DNA of 30,373 nt from the NCBI RefSeq assembly GCF_938039245.1, contig NZ_CALHVN010000054.1, positions 1-30,373 on the forward strand, in the 5' to 3' direction. The stretch is from an uncultured Campylobacter sp. Its GTDB lineage: Bacteria; Campylobacterota; Campylobacteria; Campylobacterales; Campylobacteraceae. The position numbers were made by a program, and so were the translations under genes. How positions within the stretch are numbered: position 1 is the first letter of the stretch; each line of letters opens with the position of its first letter. A model generated the notes under the pieces. The model worked only from the letters and a program-made list of their open reading frames with translations. It was not told where the DNA came from and ran no database searches. Positions 1-7,277 of the stretch are shown piece after piece.

Positions 1-99
1 ACGGACTATATGCTTATTTTTGGCTTCGCTATACTTGTTACTTACAAGACCATAGTTTTATCCTGCCTTACCTAAGTTTAAATTAAAAAGGCCTTAAAA

Positions 100-843
100 T
101 TATACAAAAATCTCCGGTTCGATTTTTTCTATATCTTTACTGATTTTAGTTAAAAAATAACCTCTTAAAAGAAAATACTCCCTCCTTGTTAAAACCGATG
201 CCTCTATAACAGCTGTTTCACCTAATATTATCACGCTATCGTGAATGATGTCTAATCCTAGACCATTAAAAAGCCTATAAAACATTAGCGGCAGTATCGC
301 GATAGAAATTATCACACCGAAAATATACCAAAAATGCTGCTCCTCGCCTCTAATTACCGTTAAAACGAAAAAAGCCATAAAAACATATATTGATATTATG
401 ATAAGACATAGATATTTTATCTTTTTAGGGATTTCCAAATAAGACGGCCCGGTGGTTCTTTTTATCGTCAAATTTTTAGATAATTTTATCGAGCTTAAAA
501 CCAAATCATCCTTTGCAGAAAAAAGTTCAATTTCGTTATTTTTAAATCTTACATAGCATTTGCCTAAATTTGAGTACTTTGATAATGAATTAAGGGGATA
601 ATTAAAACACAAAAATACTAAAAACAGTATTTGAAATATACTAAATTTGCCGCTTATAGCCATAGCTAAAGTAGCAGCTATAATTATACCGCCTATAATA
701 GCATTTAAAGTTATTGCATGATACTTCACAATTATCGGCTCTTTATCGTAATCCCTCACAAATTTCTTCGAGCCGGGATTTGTCAAATTTGGATTGTGAG
801 GATTGTAGTTTAAATTTTGTGCTTGATTGTATACTGTGTTCAA
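100..843 (-). CDS. Island membrane protein, paralog 1 (putative immunity-type protein)
   Basis: Not a family I can name. The 247-aa product has a hydrophilic Asn/Pro-rich leader of about 35 residues (NQAQNL..., NPHNPNLTN, DYDKEP) shared with three neighbours. Then come two membrane segments, a soluble stretch of about 50 residues with beta-like pattern (CYVRFKNNEIELF), two more membrane segments (LCLIIISIYVFMAFFVL and FWYIFGVIISIAILPLMFY), and a soluble tail ending REYFLLRGYFL...IF. There is no signal peptide. The start is TTG in AATTTGAAC behind AAAGGAA; a TAA lies immediately upstream in frame, so no earlier start exists, and the leader is conserved only from this codon. It lies just downstream of a broken calcium-loop toxin-like gene (926-1367), which suggests a membrane immunity or partner role. 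That role is inference. Confidence 0.75.
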   Translation of the reverse strand: MNTVYNQAQNLNYNPHNPNLTNPGSKKFVRDYDKEPIIVKYHAITLNAIIGGIIIAATLAMAISGKFSIFQILFLVFLCFNYPLNSLSKYSNLGKCYVRFKNNEIELFSAKDDLVLSSIKLSKNLTIKRTTGPSYLEIPKKIKYLCLIIISIYVFMAFFVLTVIRGEEQHFWYIFGVIISIAILPLMFYRLFNGLGLDIIHDSVIILGETAVIEASVLTRREYFLLRGYFLTKISKDIEKIEPEIFV

Positions 844-848
844 ATTTT
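736..848 (-). repeat. 113-bp leader repeat, copy 1
   Basis: It encodes the shared N-terminal leader of paralog 1 and includes its ribosome site edge and TTG start. The four copies have identical length with no indels (736-848, 2088-2200, 2922-3034, 3809-3921) and differ by scattered substitutions. The sequence after the leader diverges strongly between genes. Confidence 0.9.
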
Positions 849-980
849 ATTCCTTTAAATCATATTTTTTAAACAACTAAAACAAATTTAAAATATTTAA
901 TAATGAAATCTTACTATCGATAATCTTAAATGGATATTAAATCCAAATTATCATTTAGTGTAATCGTTTTAAAAGGAAAC
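841..980. repeat. Long direct repeat, copy A (toxin tail + gap + immunity start)
   Basis: About 140 bp that recurs at 3914-4052 with few differences. It covers the last codons of the calcium-loop remnant, the AT-rich spacer and the translation start of the downstream membrane gene. With the adjoining leader repeat the matching block is about 245 bp (736-980 and 3809-4052). This is direct evidence that a toxin-end plus membrane-gene unit was duplicated. Confidence 0.85.
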
Positions 981-1367
981 ATCTTAAAAAATTTATACCC
1001 ATTTACAGCCTTATCATCCGTATAACCGTAAGTAGTATTTGATACCGTATGATTTCCAAACAGTTCGTTACCGTTATCTATCTTACCGTTACCGTTTTTA
1101 TCTAGCGCCAGCAGTCCCGTCATCCTTTTCTATCCAAGCGGTTGCTTCTTTAAAACCGTTGTTATCGTGATCAAAATACACGGTGTTGATAGTCTCTTAA
1201 TAGTATCGAATTGAAAAGTAGTTGCCACAATTTATCTGACCGCCCTTTAACAAGTCTGAGAAATAATTGATTATCTCATCACTTAACCCAAAAGAATACA
1301 ATAATCTCTCTTCTGCCCTGTTTAGCTCACTAGTAGCTCCACTAATTCTTTCGTCCGAATTACCCAT
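926..1367 (-). pseudogene. Broken calcium-loop (RTX/EF-hand-like) toxin-type gene
   Basis: An ATG at 1367 with AAAGGAG eight bases upstream opens a frame beginning MGNSDERISG and containing ELNRAEERLLYSFG. A TAA at 1199-1197 ends it after 56 residues. The same frame continues as NTVYFDHDNNGFKEATAWIE, then shifts at a GGG run (1116-1118 on the plus strand). Deleting one G joins it to LLALDKNGNGKIDNGNELFG, an Asp/Asn/Gly loop segment of the kind found in large secreted calcium-binding proteins. The product ends TITLNDNLDLISI. One stop, one frameshift and an apparent internal deletion make this a remnant. Its start lies 16 bases after the stop of paralog 2, as in an operon. The toxin role is inferred from the loop motif and the neighbouring membrane genes. 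Confidence 0.75.
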
Positions 1368-1382
1368 TTGTCATCTCCTTTA

Positions 1383-2195
1383 TTAAAAAAATTTTATACT
1401 TTCAACGCCTTTTATATCCATATCTAAATTTACATGAAATTTTATTAAAAAATATTCTTTTAGTAAATCGTGGTCTTTTTGATTAAAAAAACAGATTGTT
1501 GCACCGACAGTAACAATCCTTATACCATAATCCCAACCTATTCTAATCACAAATTTTTGCGAATATTTCCAAAAATTTGTAAGATTTTCATTTGATTTTT
1601 TATAAAGCAACATACGAAATAGAATATCGTATATAATTGCCAAAAATAAAACAAAAACATAAATAAATAAACCTACTATAAATTCGCTATCAAAAGTAAA
1701 TATAAAACCACCTATTGATAGAATTAAAATAGGATATATTGTCATGAATTTTTCACTAGGTATAGTATATAAAAATGATGAAAATTCTATACCTCCAATT
1801 AAGCTATATATTTTGCGTATTTTTAAATCGTTATCGTAATATATCGCTTGCAAATCATTTGAAAGTAAAACATAGCGTTCTTTTAAAAATATAGTTATCA
1901 AATAAGAAATAAATAAAAATCCCACAAGCACCAAAAATAAGATACGAATTTTTCTTATTATTTCATCAAATTGACCAAATTTGATGTGGTCTTGTATTAC
2001 AAGAGCAAAAATAAAATAAATAAGGAAAAATATTAAATTTAAAAAATCGTGAATCAACATTTCTCTACTGTAATCCCGCAAAACCAGCGGCTCTTTATCA
2101 TAATCCCTCGAAAATTTCTTTGAGCCTGAATTTGTCAAATTTGGATTGTGGGGATTGTTGTTTAAATTTTGAGCCTGGTTATCTGCTGAGTTCAA
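1383..2195 (-). CDS. Island membrane protein, paralog 2 (putative immunity-type protein)
   Basis: 270 aa. It has the shared leader (NLTNSGSKKFSRDYDKEP), then two long hydrophobic segments (residues about 50-68 and 84-103), a soluble stretch, two more hydrophobic segments (GFIFTF..., FIVGLFIYVFVLFLAIIYDI) and a soluble tail. The tail EYFLIKFHVNLDMDIK resembles the ends of paralogs 1, 3 and 4, so both ends are conserved and the middle varies. It starts at TTG behind AAGGGAG; an in-frame TGA lies 36 bases upstream with no ATG or GTG between. The gene is very AT-rich. It follows a 19-residue remnant (2179-2238) and is followed by the broken toxin-type gene at 1367. Function unknown; the immunity or partner role is inferred. 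Confidence 0.75.
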   Translation of the reverse strand: MNSADNQAQNLNNNPHNPNLTNSGSKKFSRDYDKEPLVLRDYSREMLIHDFLNLIFFLIYFIFALVIQDHIKFGQFDEIIRKIRILFLVLVGFLFISYLITIFLKERYVLLSNDLQAIYYDNDLKIRKIYSLIGGIEFSSFLYTIPSEKFMTIYPILILSIGGFIFTFDSEFIVGLFIYVFVLFLAIIYDILFRMLLYKKSNENLTNFWKYSQKFVIRIGWDYGIRIVTVGATICFFNQKDHDLLKEYFLIKFHVNLDMDIKGVESIKFF

Positions 2196-2200
2196 ATTTA
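2088..2200 (-). repeat. 113-bp leader repeat, copy 2
   Basis: This is the most divergent of the four copies. It encodes the leader of paralog 2 and carries the same TTG start context. Confidence 0.85.
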
Positions 2201-2238
2201 CTCCCTTTTGTATTCTTGGTTGTCTCTTCTCTTGTCAT
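2179..2238 (-). pseudogene. N-terminal stub of a deleted toxin-type gene (MTREE stub B)
   Basis: A 19-residue frame MTREETTKNTKGSKFELSR starts at ATG 2238 behind TAAGGAG, 15 bases after the stop of paralog 3, and runs out of frame into the start of paralog 2. Its first five residues match the stub at 3060-3131. I read it as the surviving translation start of an upstream partner gene whose body was deleted. It could instead be a small leader peptide that couples translation to paralog 2. Confidence 0.45.
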
Positions 2239-2252
2239 TTTATGCTCCTTAA

Positions 2253-3029
2253 TTATATAAACATATAGTTTCGCTTAACACGGTCAATATTAACGCCGTT
2301 TTGCAAAAACCACCGCCAAATCTCCTCATAAACTTTTTCGTTGTAAATATAGATGGAAAAATATTTCATACTAATTGGAAATGCTTTGAAATTATTGCCG
2401 TACCATGGCACTGCGACCCTTAAAAACGGTAAAAATCTAAAGCCTCTTAAGCTTTTGTTTAAAAATAGATAGATGATTAGTTTAAAGATTACATTGCCCA
2501 AATACATAAAAAAAACCATCGCTATAGCCATACCTTGCCAGGCAATGAGCATCATCAAAGCCATAACTAAGAAAAATATGTTATCACTTACCGGCATCTT
2601 CAGTCTCCCCTCATTAAATCCGTCAAGAGTAAAACAAAGTCCTAATTCTTCTTTGTCTATCCAGCATCTCCTTTTGACGATGCCGTTGCTTATAAACTCT
2701 ATGTGTTTATTTGTAAATTTAACCTCGTGTTTAGCACGCACCGCCGTAAAAAAGTATACCACGGCGGTTACCGCCGATATAACCGACGCTAACGAAATAT
2801 ATTCCTCTTTGCTCGTGTAAGCTCCATAATCTGTAAAAAGGTATATGAATAAGCCGGCTAACATCATAGGTACAAAGAAAATAGTGTACGCAAAAAACCT
2901 CTCGTAGCTTTTGATAACCAGCGGCTCTTTATCGTAATCCCTCGCAAATTTCTTTGAGCCGGGATTTGTCAAATTTGGATTGTGAGGATTGTAGTTTAAA
3001 TTTTGCGTCTGATTGTCTGCTGCGTTCAA
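2253..3029 (-). CDS. Island membrane protein, paralog 3 (putative immunity-type protein)
   Basis: 258 aa and intact. It has the shared leader (DNQTQNLNYNPHNPNLTNPG), two membrane segments (AYTIFFVPMMLAGLFIYLF and ISLASVISAVTAVVYFFTAV), a soluble stretch with VKFTNKHIEFISNG, two further membrane segments, then a soluble end containing GFRFLPFLRVAVPWYG and WRWFLQNGVNID. The alternation of paired membrane segments with beta-rich stretches recalls bacterial PH-domain membrane proteins, but I cannot assign it. It starts at TTG (AAAAAGGAACAAAATTTG). In the same frame upstream is the stub MTREEV...LLKNVG and a TAG, so the stub and this gene are one frame split by a stop. It is the best reference for reconstructing the broken paralog 4. 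Confidence 0.75.
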   Translation of the reverse strand: MNAADNQTQNLNYNPHNPNLTNPGSKKFARDYDKEPLVIKSYERFFAYTIFFVPMMLAGLFIYLFTDYGAYTSKEEYISLASVISAVTAVVYFFTAVRAKHEVKFTNKHIEFISNGIVKRRCWIDKEELGLCFTLDGFNEGRLKMPVSDNIFFLVMALMMLIAWQGMAIAMVFFMYLGNVIFKLIIYLFLNKSLRGFRFLPFLRVAVPWYGNNFKAFPISMKYFSIYIYNEKVYEEIWRWFLQNGVNIDRVKRNYMFI

Positions 3030-3034
3030 ATTTT
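2922..3034 (-). repeat. 113-bp leader repeat, copy 3
   Basis: It encodes the leader of paralog 3. It is nearly identical to copy 4, and the match extends a further 20 bases or so into the coding region (the SYER residues). Confidence 0.9.
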
Positions 3035-3059
3035 GTTCCTTTTTGTATCTTTGGCTTTC

Positions 3060-3131
3060 CTAGCCGACATTTTTTAATAATCTCTCGTAAGCTTCATCGA
3101 GCTCAACTTTTGCGACTTCTTCTCTTGTCAT
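3060..3131 (-). pseudogene. N-terminal stub of a deleted toxin-type gene (MTREE stub A)
   Basis: A 23-residue frame MTREEVAKVE...LLKNVG starts at ATG 3131 behind TAGGAG, 10 bases after the stop of paralog 4, and ends at TAG. ELDEAYERLLKNVG aligns without gaps with ELNRAEERLLYSFG near the start of the broken toxin-type gene at 926-1367; 8 of 14 positions are identical (E, L, A, E, R, L, L, G). It therefore looks like the start of the same gene family, with the body deleted. It is in frame with paralog 3 across a single stop codon. Confidence 0.55.
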
Positions 3132-3140
3132 GATATTCTC

Positions 3141-3916
3141 CTACATAAAATAATAACTTTTTCTAACATTATCGATGTCTATATCTTTTTGTAAAAAATA
3201 TTCTTTGATTTCCATATAAATTTTCTCCTTATACAGATAAACCAAGTAATATCTACTAAAAAAAGTTGACTCTATGAATATAGTAAGGATAAGAAGGCTC
3301 TGCAACCTTAAGAAACGGAAATATTTTAAAGCCTTTCAAGCTACAGTTTATAACTGCATAAAAGCAAATTTTTATAAAAATATTTGACACATACATAAAG
3401 AAAAACAAAGTTATGGCTAGGCCATCTGAAAAAAATAACGGATCCGATAAATATAATATAAAGAAAAATCTCATTTCCAATCTTTTTATCTTTACTAAAA
3501 TTATCATGCAGAAAAAACGGCCTACTCATATCTTCACTTTTTACCAAGCACCTTCTTTTAACTTTACCGTTTACTATAAAGTCTATGTATTTATTTGTAA
3601 ATTTTATTTCGTGTTTATTAAAAATCATAAGGAATAAATACCAAGCAAGTGTATACAAAAACATAACAGGGACTATATAAAGGTCCTTATAATCGCTCGT
3701 ATAGCCGTCAATAAAATCTCGAACAAAACATGCTAATACGCCGGCAAAAAATAAAGACGAGACCGGAAGCGTGACGATAAACAATCTCTCGTAGCTTTTG
3801 ATAACCAGCGGCTCCTTATCGTAATCCCTCGCAAATTTCTTTGAGCTGGGATTTGTCAAATTTGGATTGTGAGGATTGTAGTTTAAATTTTGCGTCTGAT
3901 TATCTACTGCGTTCAA
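3141..3916 (-). pseudogene. Island membrane protein, paralog 4, split by two T7-tract frameshifts
   Basis: It starts at TTG with the shared leader (NLTNPSSKKFARDYDKEP). The first frame reads to GSVIFF and then goes off. Removing one T from a seven-T run (A7 on the plus strand at 3429-3435) continues as SDGLAITLFFFMYV...FPFLKVAEPS. Removing one T from a second seven-T run (3258-3264) continues as SRYYLVYLYKEKIY...EYFLQKDIDIDNVR and ends at TAG 3143-3141. The repaired product is 257 aa against 258 aa for paralog 3 and aligns with it to the end. Either the gene is recently dead or phase-variable, or the assembly has two homopolymer errors. Confidence 0.8.
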
Positions 3917-3921
3917 ATTTT
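3809..3921 (-). repeat. 113-bp leader repeat, copy 4
   Basis: It encodes the leader of paralog 4. It is the same length as the other three copies and closest to copy 3. Confidence 0.9.
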
Positions 3922-4052
3922 GTTCCTTTAAATCATATTTTTAAACAACTAAAACAAATTTAAAATATTTAATAATAATATGTTACTATCGATAATCTTA
4001 AACAGCTATTAAATCCAAATTGTCATTTAGTATAATCGTTTCAAAAGGAAAC
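3914..4052. repeat. Long direct repeat, copy B
   Basis: The partner of 841-980. It contains the same spacer, including the block around ACTATCGATAATCTTAAA, and the same C-terminal toxin tail codons. It differs by small indels and point changes. Confidence 0.85.
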
Positions 4053-4084
4053 GCTTTAAAATGCGCAACTCTATTTTTATAGTT
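3998..4084 (-). pseudogene. C-terminal tail remnant of a calcium-loop toxin-type gene
   Basis: A frame with no start reads HFKAFPFETIILNDNLDLIAV and ends at TAA. It matches the end of the broken gene at 926-1367 (FFKMFPFKTITLNDNLDLISI). An in-frame stop lies just upstream, at about 4090. Further upstream (about 4150-4170) the minus strand could read SGKNGNSKTR, loosely like a calcium loop, but this is weak. Only the last 28 or so codons of the toxin-type gene survive in front of paralog 4. Confidence 0.65.
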
Positions 4085-4437
4085 TTATATCCTAAGCCCT
4101 ATTTAAGGCCTCTAAATAGCTCATTTTAGCCACCTTGTCTTACTGTTGCCGTTTTTACCGCTAAGCTAAAATGTATCGTCCTTATTTATATATTCGGTCT
4201 CGTTTAAAATATTACGGTATTGTTTAATTTAGCAAAGATTACGCCACTTAAAGACCCAAAAGTCGTCTAAAATTCGCACAAGAGAAGATATTGTCGGTGG
4301 GTTTTTCGCGCCTAGCGATATTGCCGTCGTAGCAAGAGCCGGGCCGTCTATCCGTAAACGACCCGCACGCCGCAAATTTAACCGTTTTTGGCAAAATTTG
4401 CAACGAAGCTAACGCCGAAATTTCCGCCTCCAAATCG
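4085..4437. other. Border between the AT-rich island and the core genome
   Basis: No convincing gene. Base composition changes from AT-rich to G+C-rich at about 4240, which I take as the island edge. Around 4098-4120 is a weak inverted repeat (CTATTTA ... TAAATAG). A 61-codon frame with a TTG start (4433-4248, minus) directly follows acnB but has no recognisable motif and no ribosome site of its own; I do not call it a gene. Confidence 0.5.
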
Positions 4438-7191
4438 CTAAATTTTAAAATTTTCTATCTCGTTAAAATTTAGATAGCGGTAGATCTGCGCCTCTTTGCC
4501 CGCAAGCTTTTGGGGCACTATGTTCATGTATTCTGAGACGCTAGGTAGCCTGCCTAGCACGGCGCAAACGGCCGCTAGCTCGGCGCTGCCGAGATACACG
4601 CGCGCATCCATGCCCATTCGGTTATCAAAATTTCTCGTCGAGGTCGAAAACACGGTCGCGCCGTCGTTCACGCGGGCTTGGTTACCCATACAAAGCGAGC
4701 AGCCCGGCACCTCCGTGCGAGCACCCACTGCACGGAAAATATCGTAGTAGCCCTCCTTTTCTAGCAGCGCCTGATCCATCTTTGTAGGCGGTGCGATCCA
4801 AAGGCGAGTGGGCAGCGTCCCAAGCCCCCGCAGAGCCTCGCCTAGCGCGCGGTAGTGGCCGATATTGGTCATACAGCTACCCACAAACACCTCGTCGATC
4901 TTATGCGGGCGCGAGCTACTAGCCAAAATTTCGCTCAGAGTCGCGACGTCGTCGGGGTCGTTTGGGCAGGCTAGGATGGACTCAGTGATCTCATCTAAAT
5001 TTATCTCGATCACCTCGGCGTAGCGCGCGTTTTTGTCGGCTCGCAGCAAGCTAGGCGCCGCTAGCCACTCGCGCATTTTTGCCGCGCGGCGCTCCAGGCT
5101 AGCCCTACTCTCATACCCCGCCTCTATCATAGCCTCGATGAGAGCGACGTTTGAGCGGACGTATTCGCAGACGCTCTGCTCGCTCAAATTTACCGCGCAG
5201 GCCGCCGCAGAGCGCTCGGCAGAAGCGTCGCTTAGCTCAAACGCCTGCTCGACTTTTAGCTCCTCCAGCCCCTCGATCTCTAAAATTTTACCTGCAAATA
5301 CGTTTTTCTTGCCCTTCTTTTCGACCGTAAGCAGTCCGCGCTTGATCGCGTAGTATGGGATCGCATTTACCAGATCGCGCAGCGTCACGCCCCTTTGCAG
5401 TCGCCCGCTAAATCGCACGAGCACAGAGCCTGGCATATTTAGCGGCATAGCCCCGGACACCGCCGCAAACGCAACCAGCCCGCTACCCGCAGGAAAACTC
5501 ACGCCGATAGGAAATCGCGTATGGCTGTCGCCGCCCGTGCCCACGGTGTCGGGCAGCACCATGCGGTTTAGCCACGAGTGTATGACGCCGTCGCCTGGCC
5601 TTAGGCTCACTCCGCCGCGCGAGCTCATAAATTTAGGCAGCGTCCTTTGCGTTTCAAGGTCGCTAGGCTTTGGGTAGGCCGCCGTGTGACAAAAGCTCTG
5701 CAAAACAAAATCTGCCGAAAATCCGAGGCTTGCCAGCTCCTTGATCTCGTCGCGCGTCATCGGCCCGGTAGTATCCTGCGAGCCTACGGTTAGGGTTGCC
5801 GGTTCGCAGTACTGCCCGGCTCTAACGCCCTGCACGCCGCAGGCCTTGCCCACGATCTTTTGCGCTAGCGTGTAGCCCTCGCTCTCGTTTGTTTGCGGCT
5901 GCGCGGGCTTCGCAAATATATCCTCCGCGCCCAAATTTAGCGCCGCCCTGGCCTTCGCGCAGAGCGAGCGGCCGATGATGAGCGGTATGCGCCCGCCCGC
6001 TATGATCTCGTCAAATATGGTGTTTGGCGCAAGCGTAAAACGAGCGACGGACTCGCCTTCGGGCTTGGCATTTTCGTTTAAATTTTCAAATTTAGCTTCG
6101 CCGTAAATTGAAACCGCGTCAAATTTGCCATCGGCGCTCAAATTTACCCGCCCGACGCGTAAGATCTCGCCCGCGTACGGGTAGATATCGACGACGTCGC
6201 CCGTTTCTAGCGCGCTCACGTCGGCTACGATCGGTAGCGCGCCGCTATCCTCGGCGGTGTTGAAAAATATCGGCGCGATCGCCGTTCCTATGACGATGCC
6301 GCCCGTTTTTTTATTCGGCACGCCCTCTATCTCGCGCCCGAGGTGCCACTGGATGGAGTTTATGCCGCTCTTTCGGCTACTGCCCGTACCCACGACGTCA
6401 CCTGCGTAGACGACCTCGAGCCCGCTTTTTTTGAGCTCGCCGATCGTCTCTAGACTGCCTGGCTGACGCTTAACTAGCATCGCGTTTGCATGCAGCGGGA
6501 TATCCGAGCGCGTATAGGCCTCGCTGGCAGGGCTTAGATCGTCGGTGTTGGTTTCGCCGGCGACCTTAAAAATCGCCGCTCTAATACGCCCAGGCAGGCA
6601 CTCACGCGCCTTAAACCACTCCGCTTCCGCCCACGAGCGCAGAACTTCTAGCGCAAATTTATTGGTTTTAGCAAGCTGCGCTACGTCGTTAAAATAATCA
6701 TGCACGAAAATCGTCTCTTTTAGCGCGTTACAGGCGGCCTGCGCCACGGCCTCGTCGGCGTTTTTTAGGCTCTTAAGCAGCACGATGACGCTGTATCCGC
6801 CAAGCATCGGCCGCAGTAAATTTACGGCGGCGATTTTGTCAAGGCCGCTTATCTCAAGCCCGTGATTTATAATCTCGTTTAAAAACTCCGCCTTTACCTT
6901 CGCCGCGTCGTCTACGCCCGGATTTACGCGATTTGCGAGTAAATTTACGAGCCGCTTTATCCTCTTTTGATTTTCATCTAGCCTTGCGGCGATAATCGCT
7001 TCGCCCTCACCGCCCGGCTCCATCGGCGGTACGCGTCCTGAAAGTAAGCCTAGATACTCCCTCTCGTGTGCGCTTTCAAGCTTTAAAAGCTCGCAAACCC
7101 CCCTCGTTTGCTCCTCATTTAGCGGTAGCGGCGGCACGCCTAGGGCCTCGCGCTCTTTTACGTGTTTTTCGTACTGCGTGAAAAAGTCCAT
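4438..7191 (-). CDS. acnB: Aconitate hydratase B
   Basis: Bifunctional cytoplasmic 4Fe-4S enzyme (citrate/isocitrate and 2-methylisocitrate). The product is 917 aa; E. coli AcnB is about 865. The N-terminal HEAT-like part is followed by the swivel region (FKVAGETNTDDLSPASEAYT), then the catalytic domains (SQDTTGPMTRDE, GTGGDSHTRFPIG). Cluster cysteines are C773 (GSCMTNIGH), C831 and C834 (GCSLCMGNQ), and SxSTRNFDNRMG follows. The C-terminus RYLNFNEI is typical. ATG 7191 is preceded by AAGGATAAAAG. About 28 extra residues near 344-377 (GRVNLSADGKFD ... FENLNENAKPE) are absent from the E. coli protein as I recall it and carry four AAATTT hexamers. The gene is monocistronic, divergent from the methyltransferase gene. 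Confidence 0.97.
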   Translation of the reverse strand: MDFFTQYEKHVKEREALGVPPLPLNEEQTRGVCELLKLESAHEREYLGLLSGRVPPMEPGGEGEAIIAARLDENQKRIKRLVNLLANRVNPGVDDAAKVKAEFLNEIINHGLEISGLDKIAAVNLLRPMLGGYSVIVLLKSLKNADEAVAQAACNALKETIFVHDYFNDVAQLAKTNKFALEVLRSWAEAEWFKARECLPGRIRAAIFKVAGETNTDDLSPASEAYTRSDIPLHANAMLVKRQPGSLETIGELKKSGLEVVYAGDVVGTGSSRKSGINSIQWHLGREIEGVPNKKTGGIVIGTAIAPIFFNTAEDSGALPIVADVSALETGDVVDIYPYAGEILRVGRVNLSADGKFDAVSIYGEAKFENLNENAKPEGESVARFTLAPNTIFDEIIAGGRIPLIIGRSLCAKARAALNLGAEDIFAKPAQPQTNESEGYTLAQKIVGKACGVQGVRAGQYCEPATLTVGSQDTTGPMTRDEIKELASLGFSADFVLQSFCHTAAYPKPSDLETQRTLPKFMSSRGGVSLRPGDGVIHSWLNRMVLPDTVGTGGDSHTRFPIGVSFPAGSGLVAFAAVSGAMPLNMPGSVLVRFSGRLQRGVTLRDLVNAIPYYAIKRGLLTVEKKGKKNVFAGKILEIEGLEELKVEQAFELSDASAERSAAACAVNLSEQSVCEYVRSNVALIEAMIEAGYESRASLERRAAKMREWLAAPSLLRADKNARYAEVIEINLDEITESILACPNDPDDVATLSEILASSSRPHKIDEVFVGSCMTNIGHYRALGEALRGLGTLPTRLWIAPPTKMDQALLEKEGYYDIFRAVGARTEVPGCSLCMGNQARVNDGATVFSTSTRNFDNRMGMDARVYLGSAELAAVCAVLGRLPSVSEYMNIVPQKLAGKEAQIYRYLNFNEIENFKI

Positions 7192-7277
7192 CTTTTATCC
7201 TTATTAAAATTTACGTAATTTTAGCAAAACAAAGCGAAATTTGGCTAAATTTAAGCACTTGATTTTAAGGAATTACG

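Noticed and set aside
1..99. Possible further unit of the island at the window start
   Set aside because: I see only AT-rich sequence with a short CTTGT/ACAAG inverted repeat and no matching remnant of the toxin-type gene or leader repeat.
859..864. TATGAT as a promoter in front of paralog 1 (also near 3932-3937)
   Set aside because: It is too close to the start codon; transcription from it would begin at or after the ribosome site.
2473..2820. 115-codon plus-strand frame inside paralog 3
   Set aside because: It is the mirror of a membrane-protein gene supported by three paralogs; it has no ribosome site or motif.
4248..4433. 61-codon minus-strand frame with TTG start right after acnB
   Set aside because: No motif, no separate ribosome site, and it spans the composition border of the island; probably chance.
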